From: an uncultured Clostridia bacterium
Lineage (GTDB): Bacteria > Bacillota > Clostridia > Christensenellales > Borkfalkiaceae
Assembly (NCBI GenBank): GCA_947624965.1
Contig: CANQMN010000004.1
Coordinates: 1-64,000 of the forward strand
DNA: 64,000 nt
Direction: 5' to 3'
Shown: piece by piece, positions 46,015 through 56,246 of the stretch
How positions within the stretch are numbered: the first letter of the stretch is position 1
How the letters are laid out: the number at the start of each line of letters is the position of its first letter
Notes under the pieces: generated by a model
Databases searched by the model: none
The model's input: the letters and a program-made list of their open reading frames with translations, nothing else
What the model was told of the DNA's origin: nothing
Program-made: the position numbers and the translations under genes

Positions 46015-48165
46015 CTATTTTTCCTCTTCGAGCGTCCATGTCCACGCGCAAAAATCTTTTTGCCGGGGAAGCGGCAAGCCCGCGTTCATGAGAGTCGCCC
46101 CCGAATAGGTCTCGCCCCGCTCCGCAACGCGGTATCGCTTGTCCGCGTTCAGCCCCTTCAACCGAAGCCGCCGCGCGACGGGCGTCGCTTCGGCGTGCGC
46201 CGTCATCCCCGCGACATAGGCGCGGGCGGCGTCCGCGGAGACGAGTTCCTCCGCAAACCAATTCCCCTCGAAGGGGTCCAAAAGGCGGTAGAGGTCGCCC
46301 GAAAGGAGCAGAGGCTCCACGGCGCGGTAGCGCGCGATCTGCGCGGGAATGCACGCGCGCTCCTCTTTGGTAAGTTTGGCAAAATCGAGTTCGTACCCCG
46401 TCGCGCCGAGGGACGCGATCGTCCCGCGCGTTTCAAAGGGGGTGATGCGCCCCGTCTGGTGGTTGGGACAGGCGGAGACGTGGCAGCTCATCGCCGAAAG
46501 CGGATAGGCGTACGAAGTCCCCCACTGGATCTTGGCGCGGTCGTACGCGTCGGTATTGTCGCTCGTCCAGATCTGCGGGAAATAGAAGAGCATGCCCGCG
46601 TCGAACCTTCCGCCGCCGCCCGAACAGCCCTCGAAAAAGACGTTCGGAAATTCCGCTTTGAGCGCGGCGGCGAGCCCGTACACGCCCAAGACGTAGCGGT
46701 GCTGAAATTCGCCCTGCTGTGCGGCGGGAAGCCCCTCCGAATAAAATTCGGTGAGGTGCCTGTTCATGTCCCACTTGACATAGGAGATATCGTTTTCGCG
46801 GAGAAGCGCCGCAATGCGCGAGTAGATCTCTTGCACGATCTCCCCGCGGGAGAAGTCGAGCACGAGCTGGTTGCGGCTCTCGCAGCGCTCCGTCCCGCAT
46901 TTTCCCACCGCCCAATCGGGGTGCGCGCGGTACAGATCGCTGTTTCGGGAGACCATCTCGGGTTCGATCCAGATGCCGAATTTTATCCCCCGCGCCTTAC
47001 ACCGTTCGATGAGAGGGGTAAGCCCGCCCCGCAATTTTTCCCCGTTCACGAACCAGTCGCCGAGGGCGGAGCGGTCGTCGTTGCGCGCGCCGAACCAACC
47101 GTCGTCGAGCACGAAGGTGTCCGCGCCGAGACAGGCGGCTTCGTCAATGAGGGAAAGGAGCTTGGGCGTATCGAAGTCGAAATAGGTCGCCTCCCAGTTG
47201 TTCGCTACGACGGGACGGGGGCGTTTCGCCTCGGGCGGGGAGACATACTCCCGCAGAAAGTCCACCGCCTGCCGCGAGAGCTTTCCGAGCCCGCCGTCCG
47301 AATAGAAGAGCGCCGCCTGCGGCGTTACGAACGTTTCGCCGCCCGACAGTTTCCACGAAAAGTTGCATTCGTTGATGCCGCCCTGCAACCGCGCGCAGTC
47401 CGTCTGCGTGCGCTCCGCCGAGAGGCAGAAGGAGCCGCTGTACATGAGTTCCGCGCCGTAGCATTCGCCGAAGTCCTCGCAACAATCCTCTTGCAGGAGC
47501 GCGAGAAAGGGATTACTCTGGTGGGAAGAAGTTCCCCGCGCGGACTCCGCGCGGAACGTACCGTGCGCAAGCGGGATACGCTCGGGCGCGCGTTCGGCGC
47601 AATGCCTGCCGTGCAGGAAGAAAATATCCCGCCGCCCCGCGGGGAGGTCCAAACAAAAGGAATACGCCTTGCGGAGCACGAAGGGCGCATCGCCCGTGTT
47701 TTTGATGCGCGCGTGGCGCACGAGCGCATCCTTGCAGACGGTATAAACGAGAACGATCTCCGCGGGGGAGAGCGCGTCGGTCAACGTGATTTCGAGGGTC
47801 TCTCCCCGCCGCGCATGGGGCAAGACGCCCATCTCGGGCGGCGCGGGCAAAATTTGGTGGGAGCGGTACAAAAAGCGGCTCGCTCTCCCCCCGTCCTCCC
47901 GTTCGATGAGAACGGAAGGCGTGCGGAAATCGCCCTGTCCGTAGCCGCCGTATTCGGAGGCGGAGATTTCAAGGGAAAACAGTTCCTCCCCCGGCGGCAT
48001 CGCGATGAAGGGGAGAAAGTACGGCTCGGCGAGCGCGGACAAATCGTCCCCGCCGATCTTTCCGCCGAAGTGGAGATGTTCGAGATAGCCCGCGGCGTTG
48101 ACCCGCATAACATAGTCGAAGGTCTCGCCGCGCAGGAAAAAGCGTTCCCCGTCCCAAGCGATCAT
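46015..48165 (-). CDS. Alpha-galactosidase, GH36
   Basis: 716 aa; 'VVANNWEATYFDFDT', 'FVLDDGWFGARNDDRSALGDW', 'GIKFGIWIEPEMVSRNSDLYRAHPDW', 'YVKWDMNRHLTE'. Confidence 0.95.
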   Translation of the reverse strand: MIAWDGERFFLRGETFDYVMRVNAAGYLEHLHFGGKIGGDDLSALAEPYFLPFIAMPPGEELFSLEISASEYGGYGQGDFRTPSVLIEREDGGRASRFLYRSHQILPAPPEMGVLPHARRGETLEITLTDALSPAEIVLVYTVCKDALVRHARIKNTGDAPFVLRKAYSFCLDLPAGRRDIFFLHGRHCAERAPERIPLAHGTFRAESARGTSSHQSNPFLALLQEDCCEDFGECYGAELMYSGSFCLSAERTQTDCARLQGGINECNFSWKLSGGETFVTPQAALFYSDGGLGKLSRQAVDFLREYVSPPEAKRPRPVVANNWEATYFDFDTPKLLSLIDEAACLGADTFVLDDGWFGARNDDRSALGDWFVNGEKLRGGLTPLIERCKARGIKFGIWIEPEMVSRNSDLYRAHPDWAVGKCGTERCESRNQLVLDFSRGEIVQEIYSRIAALLRENDISYVKWDMNRHLTEFYSEGLPAAQQGEFQHRYVLGVYGLAAALKAEFPNVFFEGCSGGGGRFDAGMLFYFPQIWTSDNTDAYDRAKIQWGTSYAYPLSAMSCHVSACPNHQTGRITPFETRGTIASLGATGYELDFAKLTKEERACIPAQIARYRAVEPLLLSGDLYRLLDPFEGNWFAEELVSADAARAYVAGMTAHAEATPVARRLRLKGLNADKRYRVAERGETYSGATLMNAGLPLPRQKDFCAWTWTLEEEK

Positions 48166-49319
48166 AGATCCAGCCCCCTTGCGCGGTAGACGACTTCCCC
48201 GCCCACGACGGTGAGAAGGACTTCGAGATCCTCGTTCACGACGGCAAAATCCGCGCGCTTCCCCGCGCGGATGCTGCCGATGGACCGTTCGAGCCCCAAA
48301 TTGGTCGCTGGGACGATCGTCGCGGCGTCCACCGCCCGCGGGAAGGTCGCCCGCACCTCGCGGCGGAAATTGCGGACCGCCTCGTTCATTTTGAGCACGC
48401 TGCCCGCGAGCGTGCCGTTTTCGAGGCGCGCTTCGCCGCCGCGCACGATGACCTTCTGTCCCCCGAGCTCGCTCTCCCCGTCGCCCAGCCCCTTGGCGCG
48501 GATGGCGTCCGTAACGAGCGCGATCTTTCCGCGCGGCTTACAGCGCAAAAGGACCTGCATCGCGGGCACGGAGACGTGGACCGTATCGCAGATGAGTTCA
48601 CAGCAGAGCTCGTCCGAGAGGAGCGCGCCGCCTGTTGCGCCGACTTCCCTGTGATGGAAGGGCGTTTGCGCGTTGAAGGTGTGCGTAACGCTGCGCGCGC
48701 CCGCCGCGACCGCCCGCCGCATATCGCCGTACGACGCCGCGGTGTGCCCCAGAGAGGCGACGATCCCGTGCGCGGAAAGATAGGAGACGAGCTCCTCCGC
48801 GCCCTCCCTTTCGGGCGCGAGCGTAACGATGCGGATGCGCCCGCCGCTCTCCTTCTCGAACACGGAAAAACGGGAGACGGAGGGCGGTTCGATGCAATTT
48901 TGCGGCTGTGCGCCCGCGTATTTTTCGGAGATGAACGGACCTTCGAGGTGCACCCCGAGCAGTCTCGCGCCCCTCTGCGAGGGACGTTCGCCGCTCTCCC
49001 GCACGGCGCGGAGCGCGCGCAGGATCTTATCCCCGCTCTGCGTCATCGTCGCGCCGACGAAGGAAGTCGTTCCCTCCTTCACGAGCGTCTCGGCGATCTT
49101 CGCGAGCGCCTCCTTCGTGCCGTCCATGACGTCCGCGCCGCCCGCGCCGTGGATATGCTCGTCCACGAACCCCGGGAGCACGACGGCGCGCTCGGGGAGC
49201 GCGATCTCCTCCGCATCCTCGCGCGCGTCCATCGAGACGACGTTCTCGCCGAACGTGAGGTCGCAACGCCCCGGGAGCCGCCCGCCGAAATAGACGGGAA
49301 CGTTTACGAATTTTTTCAT
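48162..49319 (-). CDS. nagA: N-acetylglucosamine-6-phosphate deacetylase
   Basis: 'VLPGFVDEHIHGAGGADVMDG', 'LGVHLEGPFISEKYAGAQ', 'SLGHTAASYGDMRRAV', 'LVTDAIRAKGLGDG'. Confidence 0.94.
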   Translation of the reverse strand: MKKFVNVPVYFGGRLPGRCDLTFGENVVSMDAREDAEEIALPERAVVLPGFVDEHIHGAGGADVMDGTKEALAKIAETLVKEGTTSFVGATMTQSGDKILRALRAVRESGERPSQRGARLLGVHLEGPFISEKYAGAQPQNCIEPPSVSRFSVFEKESGGRIRIVTLAPEREGAEELVSYLSAHGIVASLGHTAASYGDMRRAVAAGARSVTHTFNAQTPFHHREVGATGGALLSDELCCELICDTVHVSVPAMQVLLRCKPRGKIALVTDAIRAKGLGDGESELGGQKVIVRGGEARLENGTLAGSVLKMNEAVRNFRREVRATFPRAVDAATIVPATNLGLERSIGSIRAGKRADFAVVNEDLEVLLTVVGGEVVYRARGLDL

Positions 49320-50053
49320 GACGCTTCCTCCTTCAAAAGGCTCGCCGCCGCCCTGTCCGCAATGAGCGTACAGTCGGGATGGGTGCGCAAAATGCTTGCA
49401 GGGAGCGATTCGTTCACGTCGCCCTCGACGAGGGCGCGCACCGCGCGGCTCTTGTTCTCCCCACTCGCGAGAATGACGATATGCTTTGCCTCCATGATGC
49501 TCTTCAAGCCCATCGTGAACGCACTGCGCGGCACCTCTTCCTCACAGGAAAACAGGCGCGAATTGTCGCGGATGGTGCTCTCCGCGAGGTCTACGACGTG
49601 CGTCGTGGAGGAAAACGGCGTGCCGGGCTCGTTGAACGCGATGTGCCCGTTGGAGCCGATCCCCAAAATTTGCAGGTCGCGGGGGAGCGAGCGCAGGAGC
49701 GCGTCGTAGCGGGCGCACTCCCCCTCCCGCTGTTCCGCCTTCCCGTTCGGAATGTGCGTGTTTTTGAGATCGACGTCCAGAAAGCGGAAGAGGTTCTCCC
49801 GCATGAAGCGGGCGTAGCTCTGCGCGTCGTTCGCGCCGAGCCCGACGTATTCGTCGAGATTCACCGTCTTGACGTCCCGATAGGAGACGCCGCCCGCGCG
49901 GTGATCGCGCGCCATGAGTTCGTACAGCCCGAGCGGAGTGCTCCCCGTCGCGAGCCCGAGCACGGCGTGCGGGTTCTCCGTTACGACCGCGCGCAGAATG
50001 CCGAACGCGCGGCTGCTCATTTCCTCGTAATTTTCCGTGATGATGACCTTCAT
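49316..50053 (-). CDS. nagB: Glucosamine-6-phosphate deaminase
   Basis: 'VLGLATGSTPLGLYELM', 'VKTVNLDEYVGL', 'ILGIGSNGHIAFNEPGTPFSS'. Confidence 0.95.
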   Translation of the reverse strand: MKVIITENYEEMSSRAFGILRAVVTENPHAVLGLATGSTPLGLYELMARDHRAGGVSYRDVKTVNLDEYVGLGANDAQSYARFMRENLFRFLDVDLKNTHIPNGKAEQREGECARYDALLRSLPRDLQILGIGSNGHIAFNEPGTPFSSTTHVVDLAESTIRDNSRLFSCEEEVPRSAFTMGLKSIMEAKHIVILASGENKSRAVRALVEGDVNESLPASILRTHPDCTLIADRAAASLLKEEAS

Positions 50054-51426
50054 ATCTCTTCTCCTTCTTCCGCGGGTCCCTCGGGAAGGGACGCCGCGGC
50101 GATGCACTGTCCCACGCGGCGCCCCTTCTCGGACGGAAGGTGCAGGCGCGCGGTAAATTCGGGATAGTCCGCCGCAAGCGTCTCTTTGCAGGCGGAAAGA
50201 ATGAGCTCCCCTCCCTTGCCGCTCATCACGCGCCCCAACAGGAGCACGTGCGACACGGGATAGAAGAGCGCGTAATAGGGCAGGGTATGTCCGAGGTAAA
50301 CGCCCAAATCGGAAAACACCTGCGCCGCGAGCGGCGAGCCTTCCGAGAGCATTTTCTGCACTTCGGAGAGCTTCTGCGCGGGCGTGAGCCCCGCCGCGAA
50401 CGCGTGCCCGCCCAGCTCCGCGAGGCGGATCACGGCGTCCTGCGAAAAATACTTGCACCCGACGCCGAGATCCCCGCTCCACTCGTCGCGCGCGGCGGAC
50501 GCAGAGACGTCCGCGGGCGCGAAGGCGAGCTCGGAGAGCCAACCGTTGAGCCCCATCTCTTCGTTGATATATCCCGCCGCTTCGCTCGTCCCCATCGCGA
50601 TGCCGAGCACGCGCCCCTCGCCCAGTTCGAGACTCCCCGCGAGCGCGGTAACGTCGCCGTCGTTCGCGACGACGATGGGCGCGCGAAACTCCTTCGCGGC
50701 GTCGAGATAGATGTTTTTCACCTCTTCGCCGTGCACGCTCTTATCCACTTTGAGGAAGAGGGACGCCTCCATTGCGCGGTTTCCGACGTAAACGCCCGCG
50801 GAGGAGACGCCGATGCAGTCCACGCGCGGCATCTTGCTCGCGGCGGTGCGGAAGGCTTCCGCGATCTCGCGGCGGTGGTAGGCGGGGTCGCTCTCCGTTT
50901 TGGGGTTCCAGACGACCTCCTCGCTGTATACGACGTTCCCGTCTATCACGGCGGAGACCTTTCTGTCGCTCCCGCCCGCGTCGAACCCGATGCGGCACCC
51001 GCGGGTAAACCCGCCCGCCCGCAGGAAGGGACGGACCGTCTCCGTGGGCGAATCGCAGAGAACGACTTCAAAGGGGCGTTCGTACACGCGGCTCATGAAC
51101 GCCGCGTCGAACGCCCGCGCGCCGCCTATGCGGTAGTCCTCTTTGAGACGGCGGTAGACCGCCTCGCTCCCGCATACTTCGATCCGATAGCCGCCGTAAG
51201 CCCAGAGGAGCGTCTTGGCGATGCGCTCCGCAACGCAGCAGGCGCGCGCATCGCCCACGCCGTCCGCAAACGCCTCGAAGGCGAACGCCTCCGCGCCCTC
51301 CGTGCGCCTTACGCCGAGCACGACGGTCGTTCTCTGTTCGCGCGGGAGCGCGGCGACGTCCCGCCCGTACGCGCGCCAAACCGCGACGGCGGGGACAAAC
51401 GTTTTGTCCAATACAGGTAATTTCAT
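50050..51426 (-). CDS. ROK-family sugar kinase-like protein
   Basis: 458 aa; 'IGFDAGGSDRKVSAVIDG', 'PIVVANDGDVTALAGSLELGEGRVLGIAMGTSEAAGYINEEM'. Confidence 0.75.
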   Translation of the reverse strand: MKLPVLDKTFVPAVAVWRAYGRDVAALPREQRTTVVLGVRRTEGAEAFAFEAFADGVGDARACCVAERIAKTLLWAYGGYRIEVCGSEAVYRRLKEDYRIGGARAFDAAFMSRVYERPFEVVLCDSPTETVRPFLRAGGFTRGCRIGFDAGGSDRKVSAVIDGNVVYSEEVVWNPKTESDPAYHRREIAEAFRTAASKMPRVDCIGVSSAGVYVGNRAMEASLFLKVDKSVHGEEVKNIYLDAAKEFRAPIVVANDGDVTALAGSLELGEGRVLGIAMGTSEAAGYINEEMGLNGWLSELAFAPADVSASAARDEWSGDLGVGCKYFSQDAVIRLAELGGHAFAAGLTPAQKLSEVQKMLSEGSPLAAQVFSDLGVYLGHTLPYYALFYPVSHVLLLGRVMSGKGGELILSACKETLAADYPEFTARLHLPSEKGRRVGQCIAAASLPEGPAEEGEEI

Positions 51427-51437
51427 GGCTTTCTCCC

Positions 51438-51470
51438 TAAAAAACTCGGGCGCGGAACACCGCGCCCGAG
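51438..51470 (-). terminator. Intrinsic terminator between nanE and the ROK gene
   Basis: Minus strand CTCGGGCGCGG-tgtt-CCGCGCCCGAG-TTTTTT. Confidence 0.7.
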
Positions 51471-51480
51471 CGGATAGACG

Positions 51481-52191
51481 TTATACGCCCTCTGCGGAGA
51501 GCAGGTCTCGGCGTTCTTCAAACACTTTCACGTAATCTCTCGTGATGTTCTGCGGGCGCGTGATGGCGCCGCCGATGATGACGTGCCGTATCCCCGCGTC
51601 GAGCACGGCGCGCAGTTCCTCGAAGGTGTGGATGCCTCCCTCGGCGATCGCCACGGCGCGCGTGAGCCGCTGTTTCAGCTCCCTGCAAAATTCCGCGTCG
51701 GGGATCTCCGCGCCCGCCGTCTCTTCCGTGTACGAGCGGAGCGTCGTGGAGACGTAATCGAACCCCATCTGCTCTGCCGCGACCGCCTCGTCGAGCGTCG
51801 CGATGTCCGCCATCAGCGCCTTGTCGCAGTTTTCGCGCAGGAAGTTGACGATCTGCGCCGTCGTTACCCCGCCCGGACGGCGGCGGAACGTCGCGTCGAG
51901 GGCGATCACCGAACAGTCCGCCTTCGCGAGCGCGCGCGCCTCCCGCAGGGTGGGCGTGATGTATACGGACGAATCGGGATAGTCCCGCTTGATGAGCCCG
52001 ATGATGGGGAGTTTCCCGCCGATATAGCGATGGATCGCATTGATATCGCGCACGGTGTTCGCGCGGATCCCGACCGCGCCGCCGAGAAGCGCCGCCGCCG
52101 CCATTTTGGGAATGGTGTTCCCGCCGTACATCGGTTCGTTGCGGAGCGCCTGACAGGAGACGACAAGTCCCCTCGGAATAATTCCATTCAT
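51481..52191 (-). CDS. nanE: N-acetylmannosamine-6-phosphate 2-epimerase
   Basis: 'VVSCQALRNEPMYG', 'GIRANTVRDINAI', 'VIALDATFRRRPGG', 'HVIIGGAITRPQNIT'. Confidence 0.92.
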   Translation of the reverse strand: MNGIIPRGLVVSCQALRNEPMYGGNTIPKMAAAALLGGAVGIRANTVRDINAIHRYIGGKLPIIGLIKRDYPDSSVYITPTLREARALAKADCSVIALDATFRRRPGGVTTAQIVNFLRENCDKALMADIATLDEAVAAEQMGFDYVSTTLRSYTEETAGAEIPDAEFCRELKQRLTRAVAIAEGGIHTFEELRAVLDAGIRHVIIGGAITRPQNITRDYVKVFEERRDLLSAEGV

Positions 52192-52225
52192 AACATTCTT
52201 TTCCTGTTTTTTTATTGCACGAGCG

Positions 52226-54232
52226 TCAGTGTTGCGCCGCGAAGCCCGCTCTGAACGCCTCGTGCGTGGCGCTCAAATCGTCGTAGCTTTCGCCTCGTTG
52301 TCCTTCGGGATCCGCAAAGCGGAGACGGTTGGTGATCTGCGTACCCGAATAGTCGTTGCAGTTGAACCAGACGTATCCCTTGATCTGCTTGACATAGGGT
52401 TCGGGCGAGGCGGCGTTGATGGCGTTGAACATATCGGTTACCCACTTCGCCTGCGCGCCGGCGTTGCGTCCGAGCGCACCCGAAGCGTTGCCGCCCGACC
52501 CGCACGCAAACTCGGAGAGAATGACTCCCCACCGGGAGAAGGCAGCCTTGTTCTTGTTGTAGAGGTTGCTGTAATGCGCCTGGAACGTCTTCATGCTCGC
52601 GAGCGCCGCCGTGTTGGTATCGTAGTTGTTCATCTCGTAGCTGGTGCCGCCGAGGAACTGCACGTAGTCCTTGCCGGGGAAATAGCAGAGGTCCTCGCCC
52701 CAAGAGGAATAGGGGCAGGAATCCGCGATGGGGTTCCAGATCCAAATGCAGTTATCCACGCCCTCCTCGCGGAAGATATCGTAGAGACGCTGCCACGTCA
52801 TCACGAAGATATCGGGGTCGAGCAGGCTCATGATGCCGCTGTAACTCGTCCAGTCCGTATTCATCTCGTTGTTGAGTCGGAAGAGAACGGGCTTGCCGTA
52901 TTCCTTGATGCCCTGCGCGAGCGCTCTGAACTTCTCGTCGTACTTGCCGCGGAGAATATCGAACGCGGGCGTAACTTCGCCGTCGACGAGGTTATTGTTC
53001 GTCGTGTACTGGTAGGTGAATTGCAGGACGGGCTTGTCGTTTTTGCCGTTCCCGCCCGCGAGCTCCTTCGCCATGTCCGTGGGGAAGGCGTGCTGGATGT
53101 GGGTGTACGTGGGATAGATATCGTACTTCTTGCCACCCCAGATCGTATTCTCGATGTACTCCTGCATTTCCTTGCTCTTGCGGAGATACTCGTCGTAGTT
53201 GGGCTGCCCCGCGTGGAGTTCGTTCTCGCCCCCGGGCATCGAATAGGAGAACACGCCCCAGCCGCCGAAATCCTGCGCCATGAGCTGGTCGAAGTATTCC
53301 TTGGTCTCCGTATTCCAATCGGGATCGGCAGTGGGGCTGCCCGCATCGAAGTAGTTGCGCGTTACGCCCTGCGCCCTGATCTTGGAATAGCTCTGCACGA
53401 TGGCGTCCATCTCCTCGGACTTGTTCGACTTGGACTTCATCACAAAGAGCGCGAAGTTGATGGGGTCGTTCGCCTCTCGCACGATGGCGATGTTGTAGTA
53501 GGGACGCTCGATCTCGTCGTCGCCCTCATCCGTATCGATGCGAAGGTCGAAGCGGTACACGTCGTAGCCCGGCTTCACGGTGAGATTGCCCCTGTTCGCC
53601 GTGGGATAGCTGTGCGAGCCGTCGCTTCCCACCTCGAAGTCGAGCGACTTCAACCGCGTGATGCCGTTGTTGTTCATGAAATTGTCGTTGATGAGGTGGC
53701 GGTACAGCCACTCGTTGCCGTAGACGTGCCACGGGTCGGAGTTCTGCCCGTAGGGGTTGCCCGATTCCGCGCTGAACGTGAGAATGCTGTCCCCGAACGT
53801 GTACTTCGTACGGTACTTCGCGATCGAGTAGTCCGCCGAGAGCGAAGCCGTGGAAAGGGTGAACGCCATTCCCGCGGGCGCGTTGACGATGCGCGTCTTT
53901 GTCCCGTTGTAGAGTTCGAGTTTGAGGTCGTGGCGGGAGGAAAATTCGGTGTAGGTCTCCTTATATTTCCCGTTCAGGCAGAAGCGCGCGCCCGTGATGT
54001 CGCCCGCGGCGGAGAAGCCGTTCGCCTCGTCCTTCAACTCGCCCTTATCGTACATGTCGTTGAACACATAGGAGATGGATGCCGTGTCCGTAACGATCTC
54101 GTCGGAGACCGTGTCGTTCGGCGGCGTCGTCGACGACGGATCCTCGTCGTTCTTCTTGTCGCCGTCGCACGCGGCAAGGCAGCCCGTTCCGAGCAGCATC
54201 GCGCTCATTAAAATCGCCAAAAATTTTTTCAT
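52226..54232 (-). CDS. Lipoprotein glycoside hydrolase, GH26-like
   Basis: Lipobox-like 'LLGTGCLAAC'; 'KPVLFRLNNEMNTDWTSYS', 'WQRLYDIFREEGVDNCIWIWNP', 'VILSEFACGSGG'. Confidence 0.7.
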   Translation of the reverse strand: MKKFLAILMSAMLLGTGCLAACDGDKKNDEDPSSTTPPNDTVSDEIVTDTASISYVFNDMYDKGELKDEANGFSAAGDITGARFCLNGKYKETYTEFSSRHDLKLELYNGTKTRIVNAPAGMAFTLSTASLSADYSIAKYRTKYTFGDSILTFSAESGNPYGQNSDPWHVYGNEWLYRHLINDNFMNNNGITRLKSLDFEVGSDGSHSYPTANRGNLTVKPGYDVYRFDLRIDTDEGDDEIERPYYNIAIVREANDPINFALFVMKSKSNKSEEMDAIVQSYSKIRAQGVTRNYFDAGSPTADPDWNTETKEYFDQLMAQDFGGWGVFSYSMPGGENELHAGQPNYDEYLRKSKEMQEYIENTIWGGKKYDIYPTYTHIQHAFPTDMAKELAGGNGKNDKPVLQFTYQYTTNNNLVDGEVTPAFDILRGKYDEKFRALAQGIKEYGKPVLFRLNNEMNTDWTSYSGIMSLLDPDIFVMTWQRLYDIFREEGVDNCIWIWNPIADSCPYSSWGEDLCYFPGKDYVQFLGGTSYEMNNYDTNTAALASMKTFQAHYSNLYNKNKAAFSRWGVILSEFACGSGGNASGALGRNAGAQAKWVTDMFNAINAASPEPYVKQIKGYVWFNCNDYSGTQITNRLRFADPEGQRGESYDDLSATHEAFRAGFAAQH

Positions 54233-54278
54233 GGTTTTCTCCTTATCATGGTTTCTATGCAAGACGCCGTACGGCGGC

Positions 54279-56246
54279 TTATCCGTAAATGTTTTTTTGT
54301 CCAAAGTGCACAACGGCGTACGCCGCGCGCTTTTCGTTGCGCAGTTCCCGATGGGAATGCTCCGACCACGAGAGGGAGATCTCGTTGCCGAGATCGTCCT
54401 CGAAGTCGAACCGCCCCTCTCCGCTCACGAGGAAGGTGAGTTCGCGGTAGCGGGAGAGATCGTTCCCCACGTCCGAACACAGCTTCCCGCCCGCGAGATC
54501 GAGCGGAACGCATTTCCCCTCCCGCAGGAACACGGGCAAATGCCGCTCTTGGAGCGTTACTTCCGTCCAACCGCCCTCGTAGGCGCGCCCCGAATACAGG
54601 TCGAACCACTTTCCCTGCGGCAGATAGACGGCGCGGCGGTCGCAATAATCGCGGAGCACGGGGGCGATGAGAAGCGCGTCGCCGAGCATAAATTCGTCCT
54701 CGACGCCGAGCGCCTCGTCGTCCTCGGGAAACTCCAACGCGAGGTGCCGCATTGCGGGCGTTCCCGTTCTCGCCGAGCCGAGCATCAGAAGATACTGGTA
54801 GGGCAGAAGGTTGTAGTGCAGGAAGAACTGTTCGCGCAAGATCTCCAACAGTCTCCCGTCCTTGTGGTAAGCCGCAAGATTCCACGGACTTCTGTCGTTG
54901 CACGTCCATGCGCCCGTGAAATCGCACCTGCCGTTGGAGACGGGGTCGCTGTGCCACTGCATGACGGGGAGGAACGCCGCCGTTTGGACGGCGCGCAGAT
55001 ACAGTTCCCTGCTCGGGAGATATCCCGAAAAGCCCGCGATGTCGAACCCCCAACAGCTGATGCCGGAGAGCCCCGCCGAGAGCCCCGCCTTGATGACGGC
55101 GCGGAACTCCTCCCACGTGGACTCCTGATCGCCCGCCCAGACGACTGAAAAGGACGGGGTCCTCTGTCCGCCCGCGCGGGAGAAAACGATCCCCTCCTCG
55201 CCGATAAAGCGGGCGAACGCCTCCGTATACAGTTCGCAATATCTGTTCTGTCCTTCGAGCCCCGTCGTCCCGTCCGAAAACAGAACGCCGCGGTCGTGGA
55301 TAAATTCGCCGCCATCCGTTTTGAACCCGTCTATGCCGAGCTCTTTGAGATAGGCGAACCGCTCGAACCAGCGCGCCGTCGCGCGTTCGCTCGTGAAGTC
55401 GGGTACCATGCTCCCCACGCACCACGTGTGCGGGATCTCATAGGGAGAGCCGTCCGCGTTTTTTACGCAGTCCCCCTCCCGTTTCACCGTCTCGTTCTCC
55501 CGAAGGCAGAGCGCTTCGTTGCAGCGCGTTTCCAAGTTGTCGCCCTGCGCGTAGACGGGGACCGTCCAGAGAAGGACGCGCAGCCCGTCCGCATGCAGGC
55601 GCTCGATGAGCGCGGCGGGGTCCCGCCACGGCTCACAAAAACGCAGCTCCTCCCGCGCGAACGCGGCGCGGTCGCGCGCGGGCGCCTCCGTCCCGTTGAA
55701 CAGGCAATGCGTCGTGAGGTCGCTCCACGGCTCGATCACGAGCACGTTGTGCGGGAAGTTCAGCTCCTTGGCGAGCCTTCTCTGCTCCTCCACCTCGTCC
55801 TGCGTGTGCCAGCGGTTGGCGCTCATCCACGCGCCGAGCGTCCACTTCGGGAATACGCGGGGCATCCCCGCGAAGGAGCGGAACTGAAAGAGAATTTGCT
55901 TGGGCGTTCCCTCCGCGAGGTACACGGCGGGCACGCGCCCGTCGCTCTCCGCGGGGAAGGAGATCTCTGCCTGCCCCTCTTTCGTGAAGTCGAAGTCCAC
56001 TTCGACATAGGTATCCACATACAGCCCGAACCCGTCCGGCGTGAGGAAACAGGGCATGGAGAGATAGGTGTATTCCCCTTGGCGGAAGCACTTCTCCCGC
56101 ACGCAAGCCCGCACAAACTTTCCCGCTTGGTCGACGGCGTCGAACTTCTCGCCGAAGCCGTACGCGGCGCGGTATGCGCGGACATGGGTGTAGGAAAACT
56201 TCTCGCCCGTCCGTTTTATCAGGTTTTCGGGAATGCGTTTCATCAT
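54279..56246 (-). CDS. Glycoside hydrolase family 31 (alpha-glucosidase/xylosidase-like)
   Basis: 'FPKWTLGAWMSANRW', 'LGIDGFKTDGGEFI', 'VWAGDQESTWEEFRAVIKAGLSAGLSGISCWGFDIAGFSG'. Confidence 0.93.
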   Translation of the reverse strand: MMKRIPENLIKRTGEKFSYTHVRAYRAAYGFGEKFDAVDQAGKFVRACVREKCFRQGEYTYLSMPCFLTPDGFGLYVDTYVEVDFDFTKEGQAEISFPAESDGRVPAVYLAEGTPKQILFQFRSFAGMPRVFPKWTLGAWMSANRWHTQDEVEEQRRLAKELNFPHNVLVIEPWSDLTTHCLFNGTEAPARDRAAFAREELRFCEPWRDPAALIERLHADGLRVLLWTVPVYAQGDNLETRCNEALCLRENETVKREGDCVKNADGSPYEIPHTWCVGSMVPDFTSERATARWFERFAYLKELGIDGFKTDGGEFIHDRGVLFSDGTTGLEGQNRYCELYTEAFARFIGEEGIVFSRAGGQRTPSFSVVWAGDQESTWEEFRAVIKAGLSAGLSGISCWGFDIAGFSGYLPSRELYLRAVQTAAFLPVMQWHSDPVSNGRCDFTGAWTCNDRSPWNLAAYHKDGRLLEILREQFFLHYNLLPYQYLLMLGSARTGTPAMRHLALEFPEDDEALGVEDEFMLGDALLIAPVLRDYCDRRAVYLPQGKWFDLYSGRAYEGGWTEVTLQERHLPVFLREGKCVPLDLAGGKLCSDVGNDLSRYRELTFLVSGEGRFDFEDDLGNEISLSWSEHSHRELRNEKRAAYAVVHFGQKNIYG

